A stretch of DNA of 64,000 nt from a bacterium (lineage in GTDB: Bacteria; Bacillota; Clostridia; Oscillospirales; Oscillospiraceae). Below, piece by piece: positions 15,950 to 23,475 of the stretch. How positions within the stretch are numbered: position 1 is the stretch's first letter; the number at the start of each line of letters is the position of its first letter. A model generated the notes under the pieces. That model was given only the letters and a program-made list of their open reading frames with translations, was not told where the DNA came from and did not search any database. The DNA lies in contig JAQXJT010000039.1 in NCBI GenBank assembly GCA_029009095.1, positions 38,553 through 102,552 of the forward strand. Direction: 5' to 3'. The position numbers and the translations under genes were made by a program.

Positions 15950-15978
15950 AGTATAACACAGTTTTTTCTCTCTGTCAC
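15950..15978 (-). promoter_or_regulatory. Promoter of the CARF nuclease gene
   Basis: On the minus strand GTGACA (complement of 15973-15978), 17-bp spacer, TATACT (complement of 15950-15955). A purine-rich AGGGGAGGGGAG ribosome site precedes the ATG. Confidence 0.7.
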
Positions 15979-16023
15979 AGCTTTTTCCCCTCTTTGCCCC
16001 CTTTCTCTTTGGCGCTTTCCCGG

Positions 16024-16052
16024 TTGAAATATGGGAAGAACTGTATTATAAT
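16024..16052 (+). promoter_or_regulatory. Promoter of uracil-DNA glycosylase gene
   Basis: TTGAAA at 16024-16029, 17-bp spacer, TATAAT at 16047-16052. It is divergent from the CARF nuclease promoter 45 bases away. Confidence 0.8.
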
Positions 16053-16079
16053 GTACGACTGGTAAAGGAGGCGGGAGAT

Positions 16080-16649
16080 GTGGAGGAGCTGGAAGCACTG
16101 CGCCGGCGCTGTCTCAACTGCCGGGAGTGTCCCCTTTCGGAGCAGCGGCGTCATGTGGTGTTCGGCGTGGGCCGGGCGGACGCGGAGCTGATGTTCATCG
16201 GGGAAGGCCCCGGCGAGCAGGAGGATCTGACGGGGGAGCCCTTCGTGGGCCCCGCGGGACGGCTGCTGGACGATATGCTGGAGCTGATCGATCTGCACCG
16301 CTCCCAGGTCTACATCGCCAATGTGGTCAAGTGCCGCCCGCCCCGCAACCGGGACCCGCTGGGCGAGGAGCAGAACGCCTGCCGCCACTGGCTGGACGGG
16401 CAGCTCGCCCTTGTGCGTCCGAAGATCGTGGTCTGTCTGGGCCGCATCGCCGCCGCTGCCTACATCAAGCCCGATTTCAAGATCACCCGGGAGCACGGGG
16501 TCTGGTTTGATGTGGATGGCGTGCGCGCCATGGCCATCTACCACCCCTCGGCCCTGCTCCGGGATGTGAGCAAGCGTCCCGAGACCTTCACGGATCTCAG
16601 GGAGCTGCGGAGAACGGCCCGGGAACTTTGCCAACATCTTTATTCGTAA
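16080..16649 (+). CDS. Uracil-DNA glycosylase, family 4 (4Fe-4S)
   Basis: The 189-residue protein starts at GTG, 8 bases after AGGAGG. It has the family-4 layout: an N-terminal CLNCRECPL cysteine pair and later cysteines at NVVKCRPP and NACRHWL for a 4Fe-4S cluster. The catalytic GEGPGEQED loop and the closing HPSALLR motif are also present. It removes uracil from DNA in base-excision repair. It is a Thermus/archaeal-type enzyme common in Clostridia. A DUF2156 gene follows 13 bases downstream. Confidence 0.93.
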   Translation: MEELEALRRRCLNCRECPLSEQRRHVVFGVGRADAELMFIGEGPGEQEDLTGEPFVGPAGRLLDDMLELIDLHRSQVYIANVVKCRPPRNRDPLGEEQNACRHWLDGQLALVRPKIVVCLGRIAAAAYIKPDFKITREHGVWFDVDGVRAMAIYHPSALLRDVSKRPETFTDLRELRRTARELCQHLYS

Positions 16650-16662
16650 CAGAAGGTTCTTT

Positions 16663-17553
16663 ATGTCGGAATGGAAAAGTCTTGAACTGACTGACGCCCC
16701 CTTATACCGCGCCCACACCTCCGCCGCTCCCAGCCAAAACGCCTGGCTCTCCTTTGGGATGCCCTATCTCTGGGATGTGAGCGGCGCGCACCGGCTGTGG
16801 GAAGCGGGCGGCTGTCTGGCCGTGGAGTGGCGTGGCACGGAAAAACCACCCTTTTTTACCTTCCCCGTGGGCGCGGGCGACCTCGCCGCCGCCGTAGACG
16901 CCCTCCGCCGCCATGCCGCCGGGGAGGGGCGGCGTCTCACGTTCCGCTATGTGGACGAGGACTGCCGCGCAGCCCTGGAAGCGGCCTGCCCGGGGCAGTT
17001 TGTCTTTACGGAGGATCGGGGCGCGGCGGACTACCTCTACGGGATCGACGCCCTCTCCACCCTTTCCGGAAAGCGGCTCCACGCCAAGCGCAATTTCTGC
17101 AACCGCTTTGAAAAATCCCACGACTGGCGCGCCGAGCCGGTGACGGGCGAGCGCTTTGACGGCTGCCGGGCCGTCTTCGCCCGCTGGGCGGAGGGCCGGG
17201 AGGCCACGGGCGCTGAGCACCTCGCCATCGAGCGGGCCTTTGCCGGCTGGGAGGCGCTGGGTCTGGAGGGCTGCATCCTCTATGACGGGGAGGAGCCCAT
17301 CGCTTTCGCCGTGGGCGAGCTGCTGCGGGAGGACACCTTCGATGTGCACTTTGAGAAGGCCGTGGAGCACATTCCGGGAGCCTATCCCATGATCTGCCGG
17401 GAGTTCGCCCGGCAGGTGGCCGCAGCCCACCCTCTTGTTCGTTATGTCAACCGAGAAGAGGACATGGATCTCCCCAATCTCCGGCAGGCCAAGGAGTCCT
17501 GGTTCCCCTGTTCTCTGCTGAAAAAATACGTGGCAGAGGAGAAAACGGAATAA
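16663..17553 (+). CDS. DUF2156 (LPG synthase C-terminal-like) acyltransferase-fold protein
   Basis: The 296-residue soluble protein has the double GNAT-like fold of DUF2156. An aromatic N-terminus with SFGMPYLWD is followed by a DYLYGIDALSTLSGKRLHAKRN core, then DGEEPIAFAVGELL and YVNREEDMDLPNLRQAKESW at the end. The C-terminal aminoacyl-transfer domain of MprF (lysyl-phosphatidylglycerol synthase) belongs to the same superfamily. No membrane flippase part is present, so it may modify another acceptor. The exact reaction is unknown. It is probably co-transcribed with the glycosylase. Confidence 0.85.
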   Translation: MSEWKSLELTDAPLYRAHTSAAPSQNAWLSFGMPYLWDVSGAHRLWEAGGCLAVEWRGTEKPPFFTFPVGAGDLAAAVDALRRHAAGEGRRLTFRYVDEDCRAALEAACPGQFVFTEDRGAADYLYGIDALSTLSGKRLHAKRNFCNRFEKSHDWRAEPVTGERFDGCRAVFARWAEGREATGAEHLAIERAFAGWEALGLEGCILYDGEEPIAFAVGELLREDTFDVHFEKAVEHIPGAYPMICREFARQVAAAHPLVRYVNREEDMDLPNLRQAKESWFPCSLLKKYVAEEKTE

Positions 17554-17562
17554 AAGCAACGC

Positions 17563-17597
17563 AAAATGGACTGTCCCCATGGGGATAGTCCATTTTT
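17563..17597. terminator. Bidirectional terminator after DUF2156 gene
   Basis: A 16-bp stem (AAAATGGACTGTCCCC with one G-U) with a 2-base loop and terminal T run lies between converging genes. Confidence 0.8.
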
Positions 17598-17619
17598 ATG
17601 TCAACTATATTATGGTAAC

Positions 17620-17967
17620 TTATTTCGCCTCCCAGCGCTCCCTCTCCCGGCGGTATTTCTCCCGCTCCAGCGTGGGGAAAAGCCCGGCGAAGAGCCCCTC
17701 GTCCTCCACGAGCCGCTCCTTATCCTCCCGCCGGAGCTGCTTGAAGCGGTACTCCAGGCGCATGGCGTCCCCCTTTTCCCCGCAGGACCACAGAGCGGAG
17801 AGGGCACGGGGCGGGTGGGCGCGGGTATAGCGGGCGCTCCGGGAACCTTTGGCGGCATGCTCCTCCACCCTCCGCCGCCAGTCGGCGCTGTAGCCGCAGT
17901 AATAGCTGCCGTCCGCGCAGCGCAGCACATAGACATAGTACAAGCGTCCCCACCCCCTTTCAGTCAT
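17620..17967 (-). CDS. GIY-YIG nuclease superfamily protein
   Basis: The start is the ATG at 17967, preceded by AGGGGA 4 bases away. This gives 115 residues. The GIY-YIG domain is complete: YYVYVLRCADGSYYCGYS, then RRRVEEHAAKG, SARYTRAHPP, and Glu in MRLEYRFKQL as the metal ligand, followed by a charged helical tail. Standalone proteins of this size (YhbQ/UPF0213 type) are widespread; some bind or nick DNA and a role in repair has been proposed. The frame stays open far upstream, but that part is antisense to the MalY/PatB gene. Confidence 0.88.
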   Translation of the reverse strand: MTERGWGRLYYVYVLRCADGSYYCGYSADWRRRVEEHAAKGSRSARYTRAHPPRALSALWSCGEKGDAMRLEYRFKQLRREDKERLVEDEGLFAGLFPTLEREKYRRERERWEAK

Positions 17968-18075
17968 TATATCCCCTGCGCGATGCAAAAACAAGCGCCG
18001 CAGCGTCCCCGCCCCCTTGCCAGAGGGGCGGAATTGTTGTAAGCTGGACACAACACCGGAAAGGGGCTTTCTTCC

Positions 18076-19275
18076 ATGGAATTTGATTTCACTTCGATCA
18101 TCGACCGCCGGGGCACCGGCTCTCTGGCGGCGGAGGTCATCCCTGTTGAGGGCGCCGTGGTGGATGAGGGCTTTGACCGCATCCCCATGTGGATCGCCGA
18201 CATGAACTTTGCCACCGTGCCCGCGGTGACCCGGGCACTCCACGAGCGTGCCGACCACCCCTGCTTTGGCTACTTTCACACCTCCCCCGGCTACGCCGCG
18301 CGCATCATCGACTGGCAGAGCCGCCGCCACGGCGCGGAGGGGCTGACGGAGGAGTGCATCGGCTATGAGAACGGCCTGCTGGGCGGGCTGGTCTCCGCGG
18401 TACAGGCTTTCTCCTCCCCCGGCGACCCTGTCCTCGTCCACGCCCCCACCTATGTGGGCTTTACCCGCCTTCTCACGGACAACGGACGCAGGATCGTCCA
18501 CTCTCCGCTGCGGCAGGACGAGTACGGCGTGTGGCGCATGGACTACGAGGACATGGAGCAGAAGCTACGGACGGAGCGCATCCATGTGGCCATCCTCTGC
18601 TCCCCCCACAACCCCTGCGGCCGGGTCTGGGAGCGCTGGGAGCTTGAGAAGGCCATGGAGCTTTACAAAAAGTACAGCTGCGTGGTCATCGCCGACGAGA
18701 TCTGGGCGGATCTGGTGCTCCCCGGCAACCACCACATCCCCACCCAGTCCGTCTCCGAGGACGCGCGGCAGCGCACCGTGGCTTTCTACGCCCCCTCGAA
18801 GACCTTCAATCTCGCCGGGCTGCTGGGCTCCTATCACATCATCTATAACCCCTTCCTCCGGGATCGGGTCACCAAAGTCAGCTCCCTCACCCACTACAAC
18901 AGCTCCAGCATCTTTGCGGAGGTGGCGCTGCTGGCCGCCTATACCGACGAGGGCTGCCGCTGGGTGGACGAGCTGTGTCAGGTGCTGGACGAGAACGTCC
19001 GCCTGGCCTACGACTTCTTCACCCGGCGCTGCCGGGGCGTAACGCTGCCCCGACCGGAGGGAACCTATCTGCTCTATCTGGACTGCACGGAGTGGTGCCG
19101 CGAGCACGGCGTCAGTCTGGACACCCTGCTGCGCATGGGCGTGAGCAAGGGCGTGATCTGGCAGGACGGCCGCCCCTTCGGCCTGAACTGCTCCATCCGC
19201 ATGAATGTGGCGCTGCCCACCGCGCGGGTACAGGAGGCGCTGGAGCGGCTGGACAAGTACGTTTTCAACGCCTGA
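18076..19275 (+). CDS. MalY/PatB family PLP-dependent cystathionine beta-lyase
   Basis: The 399-residue fold-type I PLP enzyme has family motifs WIADMNFATVPAVTRAL near the start, the SPHNPCGRVW loop, ADEIWADLVLPG with the conserved Asp, and FYAPSKTFNLAGL with the Schiff-base lysine. These enzymes cleave cystathionine or other C-S bonds to release thiol, pyruvate and ammonia; some members also have regulatory side roles. AAAGGGG lies upstream of the ATG. It is followed by a radical SAM gene 28 bases later. Confidence 0.9.
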   Translation: MEFDFTSIIDRRGTGSLAAEVIPVEGAVVDEGFDRIPMWIADMNFATVPAVTRALHERADHPCFGYFHTSPGYAARIIDWQSRRHGAEGLTEECIGYENGLLGGLVSAVQAFSSPGDPVLVHAPTYVGFTRLLTDNGRRIVHSPLRQDEYGVWRMDYEDMEQKLRTERIHVAILCSPHNPCGRVWERWELEKAMELYKKYSCVVIADEIWADLVLPGNHHIPTQSVSEDARQRTVAFYAPSKTFNLAGLLGSYHIIYNPFLRDRVTKVSSLTHYNSSSIFAEVALLAAYTDEGCRWVDELCQVLDENVRLAYDFFTRRCRGVTLPRPEGTYLLYLDCTEWCREHGVSLDTLLRMGVSKGVIWQDGRPFGLNCSIRMNVALPTARVQEALERLDKYVFNA

Positions 19276-19303
19276 TACGCCGCCTTTTGCGGAGGACAAC
19301 GCC

Positions 19304-20176
19304 ATGCACTTTACAAACGCCAAAGGGATCCTCTCCTCCTCCAACGGCATGAATCTCTACCGAGGCTGCACCCACGGCTGCATCTACTGCGATTCCCGGA
19401 GCAGGTGCTACCACATGGAGCACGACTTTGAGGATATCGAGGTCAAAGCCAACGCCATCGAGCTGCTGGAACGGGAGCTGAGGGGGAAGCGCAGCCGGTG
19501 TATGCTGTCCACAGGCTCCATGACCGACCCCTATATCCCCCTGGAGGAGGAGCTCGGCAGCGTGCGCCGGGCGCTGGCTCTCGCCCACCGCTATGGCTTT
19601 GGCTTTACGCTCATCACCAAGTCCGCCCGGGTACTGCGGGATCTGGAGCTGTTGAAGGCGATCAACGACGACACCAAATGTGTCGTGCAGATGACGCTCA
19701 CCACCTGCGACGAGGCGCTGTGCCGGAAGATCGAACCCCATGTGAGCACCACCCGGGAGCGGGTGGAGGCGCTCAAAGAGCTGCGAAAGGCGGGTATCCC
19801 CACCGTGGTGTGGCTCTCCCCCATCCTTCCCTTCCTCAACGACACGGAGGAGAACATCCGGGGGATCGTGGAGCATTGCGTGGACACGGGCGTCCGCGGG
19901 GTGATCTGCTTCGGCATGGGCCTCACGCTCCGGGATGGGAACCGGGAGTATTTCTACCGGCAGCTGGACCGGCTCTTTCCGGGCATGAAAGAGCGGTACA
20001 TCCGCGCCTACGGATCGCGCTACCAGCTTCTCAGCCCCCGCAACGGGGAGCTGATGGAGCTTTTCCACACACTTTGCGAGGAGGGCGGGCTCCTGCACGA
20101 CAACGGGGAGATCTTCGCCTACCTCTCCGCCTTTGAGGACAAACGCGCCGGGGCGCAGACGAGCCTTTTCGATTGA
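19304..20176 (+). CDS. SPL-like radical SAM protein
   Basis: The start is ATG 19304 after GGAGGAC. It gives 290 residues. The radical SAM cluster motif CTHGCIYC is in the context NLYRGCTHGCIYCDSRS, as in the spore photoproduct lyase-like (Rv2578c-type) family. STGSMTDPYIPLEEE and VVWLSPILPFLNDTEENI are further family segments. The true spore photoproduct lyase Cys is not obvious, so the substrate is uncertain and DNA repair should not be assumed. A strong bidirectional terminator follows. Confidence 0.88.
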   Translation: MHFTNAKGILSSSNGMNLYRGCTHGCIYCDSRSRCYHMEHDFEDIEVKANAIELLERELRGKRSRCMLSTGSMTDPYIPLEEELGSVRRALALAHRYGFGFTLITKSARVLRDLELLKAINDDTKCVVQMTLTTCDEALCRKIEPHVSTTRERVEALKELRKAGIPTVVWLSPILPFLNDTEENIRGIVEHCVDTGVRGVICFGMGLTLRDGNREYFYRQLDRLFPGMKERYIRAYGSRYQLLSPRNGELMELFHTLCEEGGLLHDNGEIFAYLSAFEDKRAGAQTSLFD

Positions 20177-20186
20177 GCTTCCGGAA

Positions 20187-20220
20187 GAGAAAAACCCCCG
20201 CCGCGGCGGGGGTTTTTCTC
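20187..20220. terminator. Bidirectional terminator between radical SAM and DUF1294 genes
   Basis: A near-continuous palindrome (GAGAAAAACCCCCGCC and complement) with A and T runs on the two sides. Confidence 0.9.
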
Positions 20221-20221
20221 T

Positions 20222-20599
20222 CTACAGGTTCATAAGAGCGAGCAGCAGGAGGGTCTGGATCAGCAGGAGCAGCGGCAGGCCCAGGGAAAAGCGGTTTTTC
20301 CTGATCTTATGCCGGAAAAGTACCATCGCCAGCATACCGCCCACCGACCCGCCCAGAGCCGCCAGCGTCAGCAGCGTGGCGTTCCTGATGCGCCGTCGGC
20401 GGCGGACGGCCCTGTACTTGTCGGCTGCAAAGGCGGCAAAGGCCGCCAGATTGATACCCACAAGATACCACGCGAGCAGTTTATGCGCCGCAAAGAACTG
20501 TCCAAAGGCAAAGGCGATCTCCCCACGGCGCTCTCCGAACAGGAATAAAGCCAGCGCCATCTGGCTGAGCAGCACGCAGAGGCTGAACGACCGGGTCAT
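20222..20599 (-). CDS. DUF1294 small membrane protein
   Basis: The start at 20599 is supported by AGGAGG five bases upstream, giving 125 residues. The protein has four hydrophobic stretches. The DUF1294 signature is visible: YLVGINLAAFAAFAADKYRA, then RRIRNATLLTLAALGGSVGG and FRHKIRKNRF. Members are small integral membrane proteins of unknown function, sometimes fused to a cold-shock domain, which is absent here. Confidence 0.88.
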   Translation of the reverse strand: MTRSFSLCVLLSQMALALFLFGERRGEIAFAFGQFFAAHKLLAWYLVGINLAAFAAFAADKYRAVRRRRRIRNATLLTLAALGGSVGGMLAMVLFRHKIRKNRFSLGLPLLLLIQTLLLLALMNL

Positions 20600-20702
20600 C
20601 CTGTCCTCCTTTTCCTCCTTTACCGGACGGCAGAACAGCGCGGTGCGAAGCCACGCTGTTCTGCCGGAGCATGATCTCATGGGCCGGGTATCCGCCAGCG
20701 GC

Positions 20703-21677
20703 TCAGTGGTGGTAGCTGTAGAAGTCGCCGCGGATCAGATCCCAGAGCTTGTCGCAGCGCTCCAGCACCTCTCCCTCCAGCCGGGTCTCGGCGTAGGAGA
20801 GGTTCTCCTCGATGTGGCTGCACCTGCTGGCCCCGCAGATGATGCTGCTCACATAGTCATGACTCAGCAGCCAGCCCAGGGAGAGCTGGATGGGGCTCAT
20901 GCCGCAGTCTGCGGAGATGCGCACCAGCTCCTCGATGGCATCCCAGTTGCGCTCCTTCCAGTAGCGGGCCCTGTAGCCCCGGTCGGAGTCGTAGCGGCTG
21001 TTGGCCTCGGCGTGGTCGCGGGTGTGCTTGCCGGTGAGCAGGCCCCCCGCCAGGGGGTTATAGACGGCCAGACCCATGCCGCTCTGCTTCAGGAAGGGCA
21101 CCATCTCGTCATCCAGGCCCCGGGTGATGAGGTTATAGACGCTCTCGGTGACCACGGGGGCCAGGCAGCCCATCTCTCTGGCCTTGTGCACAGCGTCGCA
21201 GCACTGCCAGGCAGAGTAGTTGCTCAGCCCGTAGTAGCGGATCTTGCCGCTGCGCACCAGCATATCCATGGTCTGAATGGTCTCCTCGATGGGGGTGGCG
21301 GGGTCAGGGAAGTGCAGGTAGAATACGTCGATATAGTCGGTCTGCAGCCGCCGGAGGCTGTCCTCCACGCTGCGCACCAGATGCGCCCGGGAGAGGCCTG
21401 AATCGTTGACGCCCCGGCCCATGCGTCCGCCGGCCTTGGTGGCCAGCACCACCTGATCCCGGACGCCCCTGAGGCTCTCCCCCACGATGCTCTCGCTGAC
21501 GCCGCCCTTCATCACCGGGTAGATGTTGGCCGTGTCGATGAAGTTCACGCCCTTGTCCATGGCCGCGCGCACGATGCGCCCGGACTCCTCTGCGTCGCTC
21601 TGGCCACCGAAGGTCATGGTGCCCAGACAGACCCGGGACACCTTCAGTCCCGATGTTCCCAAAGTGGTATACTCCAT
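20703..21677 (-). CDS. Aldo/keto reductase
   Basis: The 324-residue TIM-barrel oxidoreductase has MEYTTLGTSGLKVSRVCLGTMTFG at its start (given as the family N-terminal hairpin). Asp and Tyr sit in FIDTANIY, Lys in VVLATKAG and His in VFYLHFPD, the four catalytic residues of the AKR family. ITRGLDDEMVPF and VYNPLAGGLLTGKH follow. It should reduce aldehydes or ketones with NAD(P)H; the substrate is unknown. AGGAGG precedes the ATG. It lies 41 bases downstream of ispE on the same strand and may share its transcript. Confidence 0.93.
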   Translation of the reverse strand: MEYTTLGTSGLKVSRVCLGTMTFGGQSDAEESGRIVRAAMDKGVNFIDTANIYPVMKGGVSESIVGESLRGVRDQVVLATKAGGRMGRGVNDSGLSRAHLVRSVEDSLRRLQTDYIDVFYLHFPDPATPIEETIQTMDMLVRSGKIRYYGLSNYSAWQCCDAVHKAREMGCLAPVVTESVYNLITRGLDDEMVPFLKQSGMGLAVYNPLAGGLLTGKHTRDHAEANSRYDSDRGYRARYWKERNWDAIEELVRISADCGMSPIQLSLGWLLSHDYVSSIICGASRCSHIEENLSYAETRLEGEVLERCDKLWDLIRGDFYSYHH

Positions 21678-21718
21678 ACGCTGCCTCCTATATTATGTAA
21701 ACTCATGATGCGCGCAAT

Positions 21719-22594
21719 TTAAACCTCGATCTCCCCGACAAACTCCGTCACGGTCACATCGCGGCAGAGACTGCGCAGCGCAACGGCGGCCTTCTGCGCC
21801 TCGCCGTCCCCTGCGAAGAGGCCGAACACAGCGCTGCCCGTGCCGGTCATCACCGCGCCCAGCGCCCCATGGTCCAGCAGGGCGCTCCGCACGGCGCCCA
21901 CGTCCCGGCAGCTCCGGGGCAGCACGTCCTCAAAGACGTTGAACATCCGCCGGGCCACGCCGCCCAGATCGCCCTGTTCCATGGCCCCGATCATGCCCGC
22001 CGTATCCGGGCGGGTGCGGCCGGCGCGCCCGTCGATGCGGGCAAAGAGGCTGGCGGTGGAGATGGAGAAGGAGGGTTTGGCGATGACCACGCGGCACTCG
22101 GGCGGCATGGGCAGCGGGGAGAGCACCTCACCCCGGCCCTCCGCCAGGCGGGAGCCGCCGCAGACGCAGTAGGGCACGTCCGAGCCGATGGCCAGGCCCA
22201 GCTCCCGGAGTTTCTCCCCATTGAAGGGGCGGCCGGTGAGGCGGTTCAGCCCCCGGAGCACCGCCGCGGCGTCGGCGCTGCCGCCGCCCATACCCGCGCC
22301 CACGGGGATCCGCTTGGTCAGGAGGATATCCGCCCCCAGCGTCTCCTCGCCCAGGGCCTCCCGGAAAACGCGGGCCGCCTCCACGGCCAGATTGCGCCCG
22401 TCCCGGGGCAGCCAGGCAAGCCCCGTCTCCAGACGGATCTCCCCGTCCTTCCGGAGGGTAATCTCCAGCGTGTCTCCGAAGCTCACGCTCTCCATGACCA
22501 TGCGCAGCGCGTGGTAGCCCCCCTCCAGCCTGCCCAGCACATCCAGGGAGAGGTTGAGCTTGGCCGGCGCTTTTTCCGTGATATGCTCCCCCAT
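21719..22594 (-). CDS. ispE: 4-diphosphocytidyl-2-C-methyl-D-erythritol kinase
   Basis: The 291-residue GHMP kinase begins with ITEKAPAKLNLSLDVLG, has the ATP loop VGAGMGGGSADAAAVLRGLN and IGSDVPYCVCGG, and ends with VMTGTGSAVFGLF. This is the IspE pattern. The enzyme phosphorylates CDP-methylerythritol in the MEP isoprenoid pathway in the cytoplasm. The ATG at 22594 is preferred over the upstream one at 22645, because the extra 17 residues are not family-like and a promoter -10 lies at 22630-22635. Confidence 0.93.
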   Translation of the reverse strand: MGEHITEKAPAKLNLSLDVLGRLEGGYHALRMVMESVSFGDTLEITLRKDGEIRLETGLAWLPRDGRNLAVEAARVFREALGEETLGADILLTKRIPVGAGMGGGSADAAAVLRGLNRLTGRPFNGEKLRELGLAIGSDVPYCVCGGSRLAEGRGEVLSPLPMPPECRVVIAKPSFSISTASLFARIDGRAGRTRPDTAGMIGAMEQGDLGGVARRMFNVFEDVLPRSCRDVGAVRSALLDHGALGAVMTGTGSAVFGLFAGDGEAQKAAVALRSLCRDVTVTEFVGEIEV

Positions 22595-22629
22595 GATCCT
22601 CTCGCTCCCTTTCTCCGTACTTATTTTAT

Positions 22630-22658
22630 ATCCTACCACGCCCACGCCGGAAAAGCAA
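22630..22658 (-). promoter_or_regulatory. Promoter of ispE
   Basis: On the minus strand TTGCTT (complement of 22653-22658), 17-bp spacer, TAGGAT (complement of 22630-22635). Confidence 0.65.
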
Positions 22659-22705
22659 CCGTCTCCGCCGGGGGCAAAGATTTTACAGATTATTCATTCA
22701 CCCCC

Positions 22706-22742
22706 TTGGATTTGCGCTATAATGGCATTATAATGATATAAT
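22706..22742 (+). promoter_or_regulatory. Promoter region with overlapping TATAAT boxes before the response regulator
   Basis: TTGGAT at 22706-22711 and TATAAT at 22729-22734 have 17-bp spacing. Two more perfect TATAAT hexamers lie at 22718-22723 and 22737-22742, without clear -35 partners. Confidence 0.6.
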
Positions 22743-22755
22743 GTGATTTGAGAGG

Positions 22756-23460
22756 ATGGCGATCGATTTGAGCAACAAGGCGCTGATCGTGGAAGACGAC
22801 ATCAACATTGCCGACCTGCTGCGGCTGTACCTGGAGAAGGACGGCTTCGAGGTCTACCGGGCGGTGGACGGAGGCGAGGGCGTGCGTCTCGCCCGGGAGA
22901 AGGAGCCGGATCTGGTGCTGCTGGACATTATGCTGCCGGTGATGGACGGCTGGGCCGTGTGCCGGGAGATCCGCAAGACCTCTCAGGTGCCCATCATCAT
23001 GCTCACCGCCAAGGGCGAGACCTCCGACAAGATCAGCGGTCTGGATATGGGCGCGGACGACTATGTGACCAAGCCCTTTGAGATCGGGGAGCTTCTCTCC
23101 CGCATCCACGCGGTGATGCGCCGCAGCGGCGGCGGCACGGAGGAGGGCAGCAGCGTGAAAAAGCTGGTCTTTGACAAGCTGGTGATCAATCTCGACTCCT
23201 ACGAGCTGCTGGTGGACGGCAAAAAGATCGACACGCCGCCCAAGGAGATGGAGCTGCTCTACCATCTGGCCGCCTCTCCCAACCGGGTCTACACCCGCAA
23301 CCAGCTCCTCGACGAGGTCTGGGGCTTCGACTACTTCGGAGATTCCCGGACGGTGGATGTACACATCAAGCGTCTCCGGGAAAAGCTGGAGGGCGTGAGC
23401 GAACAGTGGAGCCTGGCCACCGTGTGGGGCGTGGGGTATAAATTCAAGCTGGAAGAGTAA
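22756..23460 (+). CDS. OmpR/PhoB-type response regulator
   Basis: The 234-residue regulator has a receiver domain (about 8-120) with acidic pocket VEDD, phospho-acceptor Asp57 in LVLLDIMLP, and Lys106 in VTKPF. The C-terminal winged helix (about 135-232) has TPPKEMELLYHLAASPNRVYTRNQLLDEVWG and an RTVDVHIKRLREKL recognition region. AGAGGA abuts the ATG with no spacing, so the in-frame TTG at 22768 is an alternative start. It is the first gene of a unit with a sensor kinase, HtrA and phospholipid genes. Confidence 0.95.
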   Translation: MAIDLSNKALIVEDDINIADLLRLYLEKDGFEVYRAVDGGEGVRLAREKEPDLVLLDIMLPVMDGWAVCREIRKTSQVPIIMLTAKGETSDKISGLDMGADDYVTKPFEIGELLSRIHAVMRRSGGGTEEGSSVKKLVFDKLVINLDSYELLVDGKKIDTPPKEMELLYHLAASPNRVYTRNQLLDEVWGFDYFGDSRTVDVHIKRLREKLEGVSEQWSLATVWGVGYKFKLEE

Positions 23461-23475
23461 GGATAGTGTGGTTCC

